Source of the DNA: Aquibium sp. A9E412
GTDB taxonomy: Bacteria; Pseudomonadota; Alphaproteobacteria; Rhizobiales; Rhizobiaceae
Reading direction: 5' to 3'
DNA length: 46,891 nucleotides
NCBI RefSeq assembly: GCF_030398335.1
Contig: NZ_JAOAOP010000026.1
Span: 1-46,891 of the forward strand
Below are positions 11,016 to 20,020 of this stretch, in pieces; position 1 is the first letter of the stretch; every line of letters begins with the position of its first letter. The position numbers and the translations under genes were made by a program. Below the pieces are notes generated by a model, which was not told the origin of the DNA, did not search any database, and was given only the letters and a program-made list of their open reading frames with translations.

Positions 11016-11497
11016 AGACCGTCGAGATCTTCACCGACGGCGCCTGCTCGGGCAATCCGGGGCCGGGCGGCTGGGGCGCGCTGCTGCGCTACGACGGCAC
11101 GGTCAGGGAGCTGTCGGGCGGCGCGGCGCTGACCACCAACAACCGCATGGAGCTGACGGCGGCGGTCGAGGCGCTCAATGCGCTCAAGCGGCCCTGCACG
11201 GTCGATCTCTACACCGACTCCATCTATGTGCGCGACGGCATCGCCTCGTGGATCGAGGGCTGGAAGCGCAACGGCTGGCGCACGGCGGCCAAGAAGCCGG
11301 TCAAGAATGCCGAGCTGTGGCAGGCGCTCGACGCGGCGCGGCAGCGCCACAAGGTCACCTGGCACTGGCTCAAGGGCCATGCCGGCCATCCCGAGAACGA
11401 GCGGGCCGACGAGCTGGCGCGGCTGGCCATGGCGCCGTTCAAGAAGAACGGCAGGAACGGCAGGAACGGCCGGGCCGCGGTCGACCCGGCCGGCTGA
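11012..11497 (+). CDS. rnhA: Ribonuclease HI, 161 aa
   Basis: RNase HI cuts RNA in RNA-DNA hybrids. All catalytic residues are visible: Asp9 ([16 protein letters not shown]), Glu47 (NRMELTA), Asp69 (YTDSIYV), His123 ([10 protein letters not shown]) and Asp133 (ERADELA). The GTG start at 11012 overlaps the thrB stop, giving the exact family N-terminus (KTVEIFTDG), so translation is coupled. The C-terminal tail after residue 142 is basic and contains NGRNGRNGR, encoded by a 9-base tandem repeat. It is the last gene of the plus-strand run and converges with the peroxiredoxin gene 15 bases away. Confidence 0.96.
   Translation: MKTVEIFTDGACSGNPGPGGWGALLRYDGTVRELSGGAALTTNNRMELTAAVEALNALKRPCTVDLYTDSIYVRDGIASWIEGWKRNGWRTAAKKPVKNAELWQALDAARQRHKVTWHWLKGHAGHPENERADELARLAMAPFKKNGRNGRNGRAAVDPAG
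11447..11473 (+). repeat. Three tandem copies of a 9-base unit inside rnhA
   Basis: AACGGCAGG occurs at 11447-11455 and 11456-11464, and a third copy with one change (AACGGCCGG) at 11465-11473. It encodes Asn-Gly-Arg three times near the RNase HI C-terminus. Unit loss or gain would keep the frame, so length variation between strains is possible. Confidence 0.75.
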
Positions 11498-11512
11498 AAG
11501 GCGAGGGCGGCC

Positions 11513-11998
11513 TCAGAGCTGCTCGAGAATGCGCGCGGCGCCCGATTCCACCGCCTGGCCCGGCGAATCCTCGATGTTCAGCGTCTTCACCGTTCCGTCC
11601 GCGACGATCATCGAGAAGCGCTTGGAGCGCAGCCCCAGCCCGCCGGCCGACAGGTCGGTGTCGAGGCCCGTCGCCCGGGCGAAGTCGGCGTTGCCGTCGG
11701 CCAGGAAGGCGATCTTGTCGCCGGCGCCGGTCTCGCGCGCCCAGGCCTGCATGACGAAGGGATCGTTGACCGCGATCACCGCCACCGCGTCGGCGCCGCG
11801 CGCCAGGATGGCGTCGAAATTGTCGACATAGCCGGGCAGGTGGTTGTTGCTGCAGGTCGGCGTGAAGGCGCCGGGCACGCCGAACAGCACCACCGTGCGG
11901 CCACCGAAGAAGCTGGCGGTGTCGGTGTCCTTCCTGCCGTCGGTCTCGATGACCTTGAGCGTCACGTCCGGTATCCGGTCGCCGACCGAGATCGTCAT
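11513..11998 (-). CDS. Peroxiredoxin, Prx5/AhpE-like, one-cysteine, 161 aa
   Basis: This thiol peroxidase of the Prx5 type reduces hydroperoxides. The peroxidatic cysteine is Cys49 in PGAFTPTCS. No other cysteine exists in the protein, so it must be a 1-Cys enzyme whose sulfenic acid is resolved by an outside thiol such as glutathione or glutaredoxin. The conserved ITVNDPF-like segment reads AVNDPFVMQAW, and the SKRFSMIV strand is typical. A GGAGA ribosome site precedes the ATG. The DsbD N-domain gene lies upstream on the same strand with a 57-base gap, so both may be co-transcribed. Confidence 0.93.
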   Translation of the reverse strand: MTISVGDRIPDVTLKVIETDGRKDTDTASFFGGRTVVLFGVPGAFTPTCSNNHLPGYVDNFDAILARGADAVAVIAVNDPFVMQAWARETGAGDKIAFLADGNADFARATGLDTDLSAGGLGLRSKRFSMIVADGTVKTLNIEDSPGQAVESGAARILEQL

Positions 11999-12055
11999 GG
12001 CATGTGTCTCCGTTTTTTTGTCGAGGTGGGCGCGCGGCAGGCGCGCGGGAAAGAA

Positions 12056-12847
12056 TTAGGGCTCGGCGAGCCGTCCGTCCACGGCCGCGCGGCCGTTGAC
12101 GAGCGTGTAGCGGAAGCCGGCCGTCTCGGCCGGCGCGCCGGCCGGTTCGTCGAGCACCGGCACCGCGAAGCGACCGGGCCGGCCGTCGATCGCCTCGGGC
12201 CGGCCGAGCAGATAGCCTTGCCGTCCGGCGACGAACAGCGCGGCGTCGGCGCTGCCGTCGGGCAGGGCGGTCTCGACGATCAGCCGGTCGCCCTCGCGCC
12301 GCGTCCGCGTGACGCCGAACGTCGCGCTCGCCGGTTGCGGCAGCCGCGCGAAGGCGGTGTCGATCACCATGGCGTGGCGCGGGTCGCTCGCCGCCTGCCG
12401 CTCGACCGAAAGCCGCGCCTGCACGGGAATGCAGATCGTCTGGCAGATGCCGAGAAAGACCGTCGCCTCGACCGGCGCGTCGGCCCGCACGATGTCGATC
12501 GTCAGCGGCAGCGCGACGCTCTCCTCGTAGCCCGGCCACACCGAGTAGCCGTCGTCGACATAGGCCGGCGGGGGAAAGCCGATGGTCACCGCGCCGGCGG
12601 CCGAGCCGGGCGTCGGCGTGACCTGTGGCGGGATGCCGGTGCCGCCGGGGTCGCGCCAATAGGTCTTCCAGCCGGGCTCGAGGCGGATCTCGAGCGCGCC
12701 GCGCAGCCGCCCGTCCTCGCCCGGCTCGGGCGCGGTGACGAGGCGCACGGCGCCGCCGGCGGTCTCGTGCCAGGCGCTCGCCGCGCCGGCGGCGGGCGAG
12801 GCGGCGGCGAGAAGCGGCAGGGCGAGGAGAAGCCGGGCGAGCTGCAT
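12056..12847 (-). CDS. DsbD N-terminal-domain (DsbD-alpha-like) secreted protein, 263 aa
   Basis: After a signal peptide (residues 1 to about 22), the protein is a stand-alone thiol:disulfide interchange domain like the N-terminal domain of DsbD. It has the family features GWKTYWRDPGGTGIPP (residues 59-74), YSVWPGYEESVALPL, and a cysteine pair Cys135/Cys139 in GICQTICIPV. The membrane and thioredoxin domains of full DsbD are absent, so it likely receives electrons from a separate CcdA/ScsB-type carrier. Such short forms are common in Hyphomicrobiales. It sits upstream of the one-cysteine peroxiredoxin, though the two probably act in different compartments. The ATG at 12847 gives the signal peptide. 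Confidence 0.88.
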   Translation of the reverse strand: MQLARLLLALPLLAAASPAAGAASAWHETAGGAVRLVTAPEPGEDGRLRGALEIRLEPGWKTYWRDPGGTGIPPQVTPTPGSAAGAVTIGFPPPAYVDDGYSVWPGYEESVALPLTIDIVRADAPVEATVFLGICQTICIPVQARLSVERQAASDPRHAMVIDTAFARLPQPASATFGVTRTRREGDRLIVETALPDGSADAALFVAGRQGYLLGRPEAIDGRPGRFAVPVLDEPAGAPAETAGFRYTLVNGRAAVDGRLAEP

Positions 12848-12988
12848 GGCGGCGACTTTCGCCGCACCGGCGCAGCCCGGCAATGGAACCGGCGGCCCGC
12901 CGCCATCATTTTTCCGTGACCGCCGGGCGCGGCGCGTCGGCCGCCCCGGCACTTTCACCCCCGCCGCAAACACGCTAGGCTCGCCGTG

Positions 12989-13597
12989 ATGACGCCGTTC
13001 GACGACATTGGAAAGCCGGGCACCGGCGGCTTTCTCGACAACCACTTCCTCATCGCCATGCCCGGCATGAGGGACGACCGCTTCGCGCGCTCCGTCATCT
13101 ATGTCTGCGCGCACAGCGAGGACGGCGCGATGGGGCTGATCATCAACCAGATCCAGCCGCTCGGCTTTCCCGACATCCTGATCCAGCTCGGCCTGCTCGA
13201 CGAGAGCGAGGCGATCCGCCTGCCGCCGCGGGCGCGCGACTTCCCCGTGCGCAACGGCGGGCCGGTCGACCGCAGCCGCGGCTTCGTGCTGCACACGCCC
13301 GACTACCGGGTGGAATCCTCCGTGCCGGTCTCCGAGGAGATCTGCCTGACGGCGACCGTCGACATCCTGCGGGCGATCTCCACCGGCACCGGCCCGCGCG
13401 AGGCGCTGATGGCGCTCGGCTATTCGGGCTGGGGCGCCGGCCAGCTCGAGAGCGAGATCGCCGACAATGGCTGGCTCACCTGTCCGGCCACGCCGGCGCT
13501 GCTGTTCGACGCCGACATCGAGCGCAAATACGACCGCATCCTCGCCTCGCTCGGCATCGACCCGACGCATCTCAGCCAGTTCGCCGGTCACGCCTGA
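12989..13597 (+). CDS. yqgE: YqgE/AlgH family protein, 202 aa
   Basis: This is a UPF0301/DUF179 protein. The N-terminal [23 protein letters not shown] and the later GLIINQ, GGPV and [15 protein letters not shown] segments are diagnostic. The family is widely conserved; AlgH was named from alginate regulation in Pseudomonas but the biochemical role is unknown. ATG 12989 is favoured over the GTG one codon earlier; the ribosome site is poor (AGG about 8 bases upstream). The last 10 bases overlap the convergent end of the EAL gene. Confidence 0.93.
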   Translation: MTPFDDIGKPGTGGFLDNHFLIAMPGMRDDRFARSVIYVCAHSEDGAMGLIINQIQPLGFPDILIQLGLLDESEAIRLPPRARDFPVRNGGPVDRSRGFVLHTPDYRVESSVPVSEEICLTATVDILRAISTGTGPREALMALGYSGWGAGQLESEIADNGWLTCPATPALLFDADIERKYDRILASLGIDPTHLSQFAGHA

Positions 13598-16476
13598 GCG
13601 AGCGGATAGCGCTCCTGCAGGAGCTTGAGCGCGGCTTCGGCCGCCACCGGCTGGCCGAACAGGAAGCTCTGCACGAACTCGCAGCCCATCTCGCGCAGCT
13701 GCGCGGCGTCGTCCTCCTCCGACACGCCCTCCGCGACGACGGCCAGGCCGAGCTCGTGCGCCATGCCGACCATCGACTTCAGCAGCACCGTGCGCTTGGC
13801 GCTGGTGTCGTCGACGAAGCTCTTGTCGATCTTGATGGTGTCGAAGGGGAAGCGCGTCAGATAGGCGAGCGACGAGTAGCCGGTGCCGAAATCGTCGAGC
13901 GACAGGCCGATGCCGAGCTTCTTCAGCTTCTCCAGCACGTGCGCCGACTGCTCGGGATTGTCCATCACCAGCGATTCGGTGAGCTCGAGCCGGAAGCAGC
14001 GCGCCGCCAGGCCCGAGCGCGCGATCACCGAGCGCACGTCGCTGACCAGGTCGCGCCGCAGGAGCTGGCGGCTCGACAGGTTGACCGAGACCGACAACGG
14101 CACGTCGCCGATCTGCTTCTGCCAGCCGCGCAGGTCCTCCGCCGCCCGGTGCATGGCGAACAGGCCGAGCTGCGAGATCAGCCCGCTCGATTCGGCGACG
14201 GGAATGAAGTCGGCCGGCGCGATGGTGCCGCGGCGCGGATGCTCCCAGCGCAGCAGCGCCTCGAAGCCGGCGATGCTGCCGTCCTCCAGCCGCACGATCG
14301 GCTGGTAGACGAGCACCAGCTCGGAGCGCTCGATGGCGCGGCGCAGGTCGGATTCGATCTGCAGCCGGTCGGTGCCGATCGAGCGGAAGGCCGGCCGGAA
14401 CGGCTCGATGCGGTCGCCGCCGAAGCGCTTGGCCTGGTACATGGCGAGCTCGGCGTCCTTGACCATCTCCTCGGCAGAGCCCTGTGCGGAGGTCCACGAG
14501 ATCAGGCCGATCGAGGCGGTCAGCACGATCTCGCGCTTGGCAAACGTGATCGGCGTGCTGATCGCCTGGCGCACGGCGTCGGCCATCGCGGCGATGCGGG
14601 CGGGGTCCTGCTCCGACAGAAGCAGGGCGAACTGGTCGCCGGAAAGCCGCGACAACGCGTCGTGCGGCTTCAAGAGCCGGTGCAGCCGCCGCGCGATGGT
14701 CAGAAGGATGGTGTCGCCGGCCGAGATGCCGAGCTCGTCGTTGACCTGCTTGAAGCGGTCGATGTCGATGACCATGACGGTCGGCCGCACGCTGTCCTGC
14801 TGCCTGGCGATGGCGGTGACGGCGTCGAGCCGGCCGAGGAAGAGCTCGCGGTTGGGCAGCCCGGTCAGGTTGTCGTGCACGGCGTCGTGCAGCAGCCGCT
14901 CCTCGGCCATCTTCTGCTCGGTCACGTCGACCAGCGTGCCGACGCAGCGGATGACCTCGCCGTCGGAGCCGATCACCGGCCGCGCGCGCAGCGCGAACCA
15001 GTGGTAGTGGCCGTCGGCGCCGCGCAGCCGGAAGCTCTGGGCGATGCGGCCGCGGCGGTGCTCCAGCACGACGTCGAGCGTGGTGCGGAAGGTGTCGCGG
15101 TCGTCGGCGTGCAGCGCCGGCAGCCAGTCGCGCGCCGGGCCGCTGAGGCTCTGCGGCGCCAGGCCGAGCTGGCGGCTGATGTCGGGCCGGGTGACCACGC
15201 GGTCGCGCGGCACGTCCCAGTCCCACACGATGTCGCCGGCCCCCGTCAGCGCCAGCGCCTGGCGCTCCATGTCGCTGAACAGGCCCTGGAAGACTTGGCC
15301 GCCGGCAAACGCGTGCTGCATGACGGTGAAGCCGATCAGAAGGACGATCAGCACCAGGCCGCCGCCGAGCGCCGGCTGGACGATGTCGTTCTCCAGCCCG
15401 CCGGTGACCGCCAGCCAGGCGCCGGCGATCCACACCAGCACCATCGCCCAGCTCGGCACCAGCATGACGGCCCGGTCGTAGCCCTGCATGCCGAGATAGA
15501 CGATCAGCCCGACGCCGGCGACCGCGGTGGCGGCGAAGGACAGCCGCGCCACGCCGGCCGCCGTCGACGGGTCGATGATGGCGAATGCCGCGATGATCGC
15601 CAGGATCAGCATCCAGGCCATCGCGCCGTAGCTGAAATGGTCGTGCCAGCGGTTGAGGTTGAGATAGGTGAACAGGAACACCACCATGGTGGCGGCCAGC
15701 GCCACCTCGGTGCCGGCGCGCCAGATCTGCTCGTTGCCCGGCGCGATCTCGATCACCTTGGCGAGAAAGCCGAAGTCGATCGAGATGTAGGCGAGCACCG
15801 CCCAGGCGAGTGCGGCGGTGGCCGGGAACATCGAGGTGCCCTTGACGACGAACAGGATCGTCAGGAACAGCGCCAGCAGGCCGGCGATGCCGATGACGAT
15901 GCCGCGGTAGAGCGTGTAGGCGTTGACGGTGTCCTTGTAGGCGCCCGGATCCCACAGATAGACCTGCGGCAGGCGCGGCGAGGACAGCTCGGCCACGAAG
16001 GTGACGACCGCGCCGGGGTTGAGCGTGACCAGGAACTCGTCGGCGTCGGCGCTTTCCTGCCGGTCGAGCGCGAAGCCCTCCGACGGAGTGATGGCGGCGA
16101 TCCGCTCGGAGCCGAGGTCGGGGGCCCACAGGCCCGAGTCGACCAGCCGGAAATGCGGCGCCACGATCAGCCGGTCGAGCTGCTGGTCGGTGGTGTTGGC
16201 GAGCGCGAACACCGCCCAGTCGCCGCTCGAGCGCTCGCCCTGCGCCTCGACCTCGATTCGCCGCACGATGCCGTCGGCGCCGGGCGCGGTTGAGACCTGG
16301 AAGTTCTCGCCCTGGTCGCGGTAGATCTCGACCGCGTCGGACAGGTCGAGCGCCACGTCGTCGCGCGCGATCGCGATCGGTTCGAAGGCCTGGGCCGGCA
16401 TCGCCGCGGCGAGAAGGGCGAAAAGCCCGGCGATCGCACACAGCACGCGCGCGGCGGTTTTGCAGCTTCCCCTCAC
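13588..16476 (-). CDS. Membrane sensor with 7TM, PAS, degenerate GGDEF and EAL domains, 962 aa
   Basis: Domains in order: signal peptide (1-30); periplasmic 7TMR-DISM-like domain (about 31-185); seven hydrophobic helices (about 190-390); PAS domain with PAC tail (about 405-520); GGDEF domain (about 525-690); EAL domain (about 700-955). The GGDEF signature is SGDQF (612-616), so diguanylate cyclase activity is doubtful. The EAL side keeps key residues: Glu739 (EALLRW), NLSSRQ (Asn799), Glu831 (ELTES), DDFGTGYSS (861-869), Lys885, Glu916 (AEGV) and Gln936. It is therefore predicted to hydrolyse cyclic di-GMP in response to an external or membrane signal. The start is a GTG three bases after the GNAT gene stop. 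Confidence 0.93.
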   Translation of the reverse strand: MRGSCKTAARVLCAIAGLFALLAAAMPAQAFEPIAIARDDVALDLSDAVEIYRDQGENFQVSTAPGADGIVRRIEVEAQGERSSGDWAVFALANTTDQQLDRLIVAPHFRLVDSGLWAPDLGSERIAAITPSEGFALDRQESADADEFLVTLNPGAVVTFVAELSSPRLPQVYLWDPGAYKDTVNAYTLYRGIVIGIAGLLALFLTILFVVKGTSMFPATAALAWAVLAYISIDFGFLAKVIEIAPGNEQIWRAGTEVALAATMVVFLFTYLNLNRWHDHFSYGAMAWMLILAIIAAFAIIDPSTAAGVARLSFAATAVAGVGLIVYLGMQGYDRAVMLVPSWAMVLVWIAGAWLAVTGGLENDIVQPALGGGLVLIVLLIGFTVMQHAFAGGQVFQGLFSDMERQALALTGAGDIVWDWDVPRDRVVTRPDISRQLGLAPQSLSGPARDWLPALHADDRDTFRTTLDVVLEHRRGRIAQSFRLRGADGHYHWFALRARPVIGSDGEVIRCVGTLVDVTEQKMAEERLLHDAVHDNLTGLPNRELFLGRLDAVTAIARQQDSVRPTVMVIDIDRFKQVNDELGISAGDTILLTIARRLHRLLKPHDALSRLSGDQFALLLSEQDPARIAAMADAVRQAISTPITFAKREIVLTASIGLISWTSAQGSAEEMVKDAELAMYQAKRFGGDRIEPFRPAFRSIGTDRLQIESDLRRAIERSELVLVYQPIVRLEDGSIAGFEALLRWEHPRRGTIAPADFIPVAESSGLISQLGLFAMHRAAEDLRGWQKQIGDVPLSVSVNLSSRQLLRRDLVSDVRSVIARSGLAARCFRLELTESLVMDNPEQSAHVLEKLKKLGIGLSLDDFGTGYSSLAYLTRFPFDTIKIDKSFVDDTSAKRTVLLKSMVGMAHELGLAVVAEGVSEEDDAAQLREMGCEFVQSFLFGQPVAAEAALKLLQERYPLAQA

Positions 16477-16479
16477 CGA

Positions 16480-17073
16480 TCAGCCTCGATCCTGTCCCGC
16501 CTCTTCCCCGGCAATGAGCGCATAAAGGCAGTGGTCCTGCCAGGTGTCGTTGATCCTCAGATAGGACCGCAACAGTCCTTCGCGCCGAAATCCGGCTTTT
16601 TCAAGCAGCCGGACCGAACGCGTGTTGCGCGGGATACAGGCGGCCTCGACGCGGTGCAACCGCAGCGTCTGGAAGGCGAAGCGCACGACCAGCCGCAGCG
16701 CCTCGAGCATCAGGCCCTTGCCGGCATAGGGCTCGCCCATCCAGTAGCCGATCTGCGCCGACTGGGCGACGCCGCGGCGGATGTTGCCAAGCGAGATGCC
16801 GCCGACGAGCCGGCCCTGGGCGGTCTCGAAGATCAGGAAGGCGTAGCCGCTGCCCCGGTCGAGCTCCTCGCGGTAGCGCCTGAGCCGCAGCCGCCAGGCG
16901 GAGCGGTCGAGCTCGTCGCGCGCCCAGCGCGGCTCCCACGGCTCGAGGAAGCCGCGGCTCTGCCGCCGCAGCGCCGCCCACTCCTCGTAGTCCTCGGCCG
17001 CCGGCGCGCGCAGGAACACGTTCTGTCCCCGGAGCGCCGGCTGGTCGCGACGGAAGAAGGGCAGCGCGAACAT
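16480..17073 (-). CDS. GNAT acetyltransferase, RimJ/RimL type, 197 aa
   Basis: The fold of ribosomal-protein-serine/alanine N-acetyltransferases is recognisable: VFLRAPAAEDYEEWAALRR near the N-terminus, the acetyl-CoA loop YWMGEPYAGKGLM (110-122), then ACIPRNTRSVRLLEKAGFRREG (146-167). It probably acetylates an N-terminal amine, but the substrate cannot be read from sequence. The same-strand gene downstream is the EAL protein, only three bases away. Upstream is the M16 peptidase, separated by a strong hairpin. Confidence 0.9.
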   Translation of the reverse strand: MFALPFFRRDQPALRGQNVFLRAPAAEDYEEWAALRRQSRGFLEPWEPRWARDELDRSAWRLRLRRYREELDRGSGYAFLIFETAQGRLVGGISLGNIRRGVAQSAQIGYWMGEPYAGKGLMLEALRLVVRFAFQTLRLHRVEAACIPRNTRSVRLLEKAGFRREGLLRSYLRINDTWQDHCLYALIAGEEAGQDRG

Positions 17074-17098
17074 GCCTCCCGAGGGCTCTAGGGCTTGT

Positions 17099-17126
17099 CG
17101 CGGCCAAGTGGCGTCACTTGGCCGCG
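17099..17126 (-). terminator. Perfect 12-bp hairpin between M16 peptidase and GNAT genes
   Basis: CGCGGCCAAGTG (17099-17110), 4-base loop, CACTTGGCCGCG (17115-17126). It is the strongest intercistronic stem seen in the window and includes AT pairs, so it is not simply a by-product of GC content. No T-run follows on either strand. It may be a U-tract-less terminator or an mRNA-stabilising element splitting thrC-M16 from GNAT-EAL. Confidence 0.5.
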
Positions 17127-17201
17127 CAGACAGGCGTCGGGATCCGTCGGATGGGCCGTGATGTCGCCCGCGAACCGCTGCACAGCCATCGCCGTCATGG
17201 C

Positions 17202-18494
17202 CTAGACGGCGAGCTTGCGCAGCGCCGGCGGCGTCACCGAGAGCGTGTCGCTGATCTGCTCGAAAGCCGGCAGCGTGCCGACCGGCCCGACGGCGGCGAC
17301 CGTCGGCTTGGAGGTGAACAGCCGCTCCGACAGGTCGGTGAGGCGGCCGACCGACAGCGCCGACAGCCGCTCCATCAGCTCCTCGATCTCGATCGGCCGG
17401 CCGTAGAGCAGCATCTGCCGGGCGATCTGCGAGGCGCGGCTCGCCGGGTTCTCGCGCGACATCATCAGGCCGGCGCGATACTGCGCGCGCGCCCGGTCGA
17501 GCTCGTCCTGGCCGATCCTCTCGCCGGCCTTCTGCAGCTCCGACAGGATGACCGGCACGAGCTCGGCAATGTCGCTCTCGCCGGTGGCGGCGTGGATGCC
17601 GAAGATGCCGCTGTCGGAAAAGCCCCAGTGGAAGGCGTAGACCGAGTAGCACAGCCCGCGCCGCTCGCGCACCTCCTGGAACAGCCGCGAGGACATGCCG
17701 CCGCCGAGGATCATCGACAGGATCTGCGAGGCGTAGAAGTCGCGCACGTGGTAGGCGCGGCCCTCGAAGCCGAGCACGATCTGCGCGTCCATCAGGTCGC
17801 GGTGCTCGCGGAAGTCGCCGCCGACATAGTGCGAGTACTGCGGCAGTGCGCCGGACGACTTGCTGCGGAAGCTGCCGAGCCGCTGCTCGACCTCGCGCAC
17901 GAAGCGCTCGTGATCGACGCCGCCGGCCGCCACGACGACCATGCGGTCGGCGCCGTACTGGCGCTCGAGGAAGCCGCGTAGCTGGTCGGAGGTGAAGGAT
18001 TCGACCGTCTGCGGCGTGCCGAGGATCGAGCGGCCGATCGCCTGGTGGCGGAAGGCGGTCTCGGTGAAGTGGTCGAAGACGATGTCGTCGGGCGTGTCGT
18101 GCGCCGCGCCGATCTCCTGCAGGATGACGTGCTGCTCGCGCTCCAGCTCCGACGGGTCGAACTTGGAGTCCGTCAGGATGTCGGCGAGGATGTCGATCGC
18201 CAGCGGCACGTCGTCGCGCAGCACGCGGGCGAAGAAGGCGGTGGTCTCCACGCTGGTCGCCGCGTTGATCTCGCCGCCGACATCCTCGATGTCGGTGGCG
18301 ATCTGCCAGGCGCTGCGCTTGCCCGTCCCCTTGAAGGCCATGTGCTCGAGCAGATGCGCGATGCCGTGCTCATCGTCGCGCTCGTTGCGCGAGCCCGACT
18401 TCACCCAGATGCCGAGGGCGACGGACTCGATGTGCGGAAGGGTTTCGGTGGCGACCGTCAGGCCGTTGGACAGACGGCTTACCTCAACTCCCAT
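17202..18494 (-). CDS. M16 family zinc peptidase (mitochondrial processing peptidase-like), 430 aa
   Basis: The inverted zinc motif HLLEH is at residues 47-51 (AHLLEHMAFKG), preceded by the typical WVKSGSRNERDDEHGI. A second glutamate region, LEREQHVILQEI, is also present. This is the catalytic beta-MPP-like subunit; the substrate in bacteria is not defined. It starts only seven bases from the end of thrC, and this thrC-M16 pairing is common in Hyphomicrobiales, so the two are likely co-transcribed. The protein is full length, with the glycine-rich loop region near SMILGGGMSSRLFQEVRE. Confidence 0.94.
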   Translation of the reverse strand: MGVEVSRLSNGLTVATETLPHIESVALGIWVKSGSRNERDDEHGIAHLLEHMAFKGTGKRSAWQIATDIEDVGGEINAATSVETTAFFARVLRDDVPLAIDILADILTDSKFDPSELEREQHVILQEIGAAHDTPDDIVFDHFTETAFRHQAIGRSILGTPQTVESFTSDQLRGFLERQYGADRMVVVAAGGVDHERFVREVEQRLGSFRSKSSGALPQYSHYVGGDFREHRDLMDAQIVLGFEGRAYHVRDFYASQILSMILGGGMSSRLFQEVRERRGLCYSVYAFHWGFSDSGIFGIHAATGESDIAELVPVILSELQKAGERIGQDELDRARAQYRAGLMMSRENPASRASQIARQMLLYGRPIEIEELMERLSALSVGRLTDLSERLFTSKPTVAAVGPVGTLPAFEQISDTLSVTPPALRKLAV

Positions 18495-18500
18495 ATGGGC

Positions 18501-19913
18501 TTAACTCCCTGTACTCCGACGCGGCGCTCTTGACCGGCGCTCGATGCAATTCTCCACCATTTTAAGGTCCGATGGAAGGACCGTGAAGCGTTCCTCGCGC
18601 ACCATCAGGTCGGACAGCCAGTCCGGCAGCGCCGGCTCGATGCCGGCGGCCTCGCGCACGGCGGCGGGAAACTTGGCCGGATGGGCGGTCGCCAGCACGA
18701 TCATCGGCGTGTCGGGCCGCGCCGTCTCGCGCGCCGCCTTGACCGCGGTCGCGGTGTGCGGGTCGAGCAGGTAGTCGCTGTCCTGCCTGACGGTTCGGAT
18801 CGTCGCCGCCGCCTCGGCGGTGGTGCAGCGGCCGGCGGCGAAATCCGCCCGGATCGCCGCAAGCGCGGCGGCGTCGAGCGCGAAGCCGCCCGACTGCTTG
18901 AGGCTCGCCATGGCGCCGCGCACCTGGGCGCTGTCGCGCCCGCCGGCCTCGAACAGCAGCCGCTCGAAGTTGGACGACACCTGGATGTCCATCGACGGCG
19001 AGGTGGTGGCGACCACCTCGCGCGTCTCGTAGCGCCCGCTCTGCAGCGTGCGGCAGAGGATGTCGTTGTCGTTGGTGGCGATCACCAGGCGCTCGATCGG
19101 CAGGCCCATGCGCTTGGCGGCGTAGCCGGCGAAGATGTCGCCGAAATTGCCCGTCGGCACGGTGAAGGAGACGGCGCGCTCGGGCGCGCCGAGCGCCACG
19201 CCGGCGGTGAAGTAGTAGACGATCTGGGCCACGATGCGCGCCCAGTTGATCGAGTTGACGCCGGACAGGCCGACCCGGTCGCGGAAGCCGTGGTCGTTGA
19301 ACATGTCCTTCACCAGCGCCTGGCAGTCGTCGAAATTGCCCTCGACGGCCAGCGCATGCACGTTGTCGGCGCCCGACGTCGTCATCTGGCGCTGCTGCAC
19401 CGGCGACACGCGGCCCTGCGGAAACAGGATGAAGACGTCGGTGCGGGCGCTGCCGGAGAACGCCTCGATCGCCGCGCCGCCGGTGTCGCCGGAGGTGGCG
19501 CCGACGATGGTGGCGCGCTGGCCGCGCGCCGCCAGCACGTGGTCCATCAGCCGCGCCAGCAACTGCATGGCGACGTCCTTGAAGGCGAGCGTCGGCCCGT
19601 GAAACAGCTCGAGCACGAACTCGCCCGGCGCCGTCTGCACCAGCGGGCAGACCGCGGCGTGGCGGAACGGCGCGTAGGCCTCGGCGACGATGCGGCGGAA
19701 CGTCGCGTCCTCGATCTCCGCGCCGACGAAGGGGGCGAGCAGCGTCGCGGCGACCTCCGCATAGGGCCGGCCGCGCAGCGCGCGGATCGCCGCCGCGTCG
19801 AACTGCGGCCATTCCTCCGGCACGTAGAGCCCGCCGTCGCGCGCCAGCCCGGCCAAGAGCGCGTCGCTGAAGCCGAGGGCGGGCGCTTCGCCGCGGGTGC
19901 TGACATACTTCAT
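18501..19913 (-). CDS. thrC: Threonine synthase, 470 aa
   Basis: Threonine synthase converts O-phosphohomoserine to threonine using PLP. The PLP lysine is Lys112 in GPTLAFKDVAMQL; the phosphate-binding segment GATSGDTGGAAIEAF and VPTGNFGDIFAGYAA are intact. The start MKYVSTRGEAPALGFSDALL is the family N-terminus, so ATG 19913 is chosen although the frame is open 44 codons further upstream. It complements thrB of the cox run 8 kb away. It is divergent from the lipoprotein gene at 20021. Confidence 0.97.
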   Translation of the reverse strand: MKYVSTRGEAPALGFSDALLAGLARDGGLYVPEEWPQFDAAAIRALRGRPYAEVAATLLAPFVGAEIEDATFRRIVAEAYAPFRHAAVCPLVQTAPGEFVLELFHGPTLAFKDVAMQLLARLMDHVLAARGQRATIVGATSGDTGGAAIEAFSGSARTDVFILFPQGRVSPVQQRQMTTSGADNVHALAVEGNFDDCQALVKDMFNDHGFRDRVGLSGVNSINWARIVAQIVYYFTAGVALGAPERAVSFTVPTGNFGDIFAGYAAKRMGLPIERLVIATNDNDILCRTLQSGRYETREVVATTSPSMDIQVSSNFERLLFEAGGRDSAQVRGAMASLKQSGGFALDAAALAAIRADFAAGRCTTAEAAATIRTVRQDSDYLLDPHTATAVKAARETARPDTPMIVLATAHPAKFPAAVREAAGIEPALPDWLSDLMVREERFTVLPSDLKMVENCIERRSRAPRRSTGS

Positions 19914-20020
19914 CGATGAGATCCGTTCGGAGGGGGGCGCGGATTTCGCCGCCGCCCCGGTCGCATTTTGGCCGCGCGGTTGATATAGGACAGCCACATT
20001 GCCCGAGGGAAGTGCTGTCG

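Noticed and set aside
12028-12046. GCGCGC-GGCAG-GCGCGC hairpin as a terminator between the DsbD-domain gene and the peroxiredoxin
   Set aside because: Only six GC pairs of simple alternating sequence; too likely by chance in this composition.
13756-16293. An 845-codon plus-strand frame opposite the EAL protein gene
   Set aside because: The opposite strand encodes clear PAS, GGDEF and EAL domains; this frame has none and is compositionally biased.
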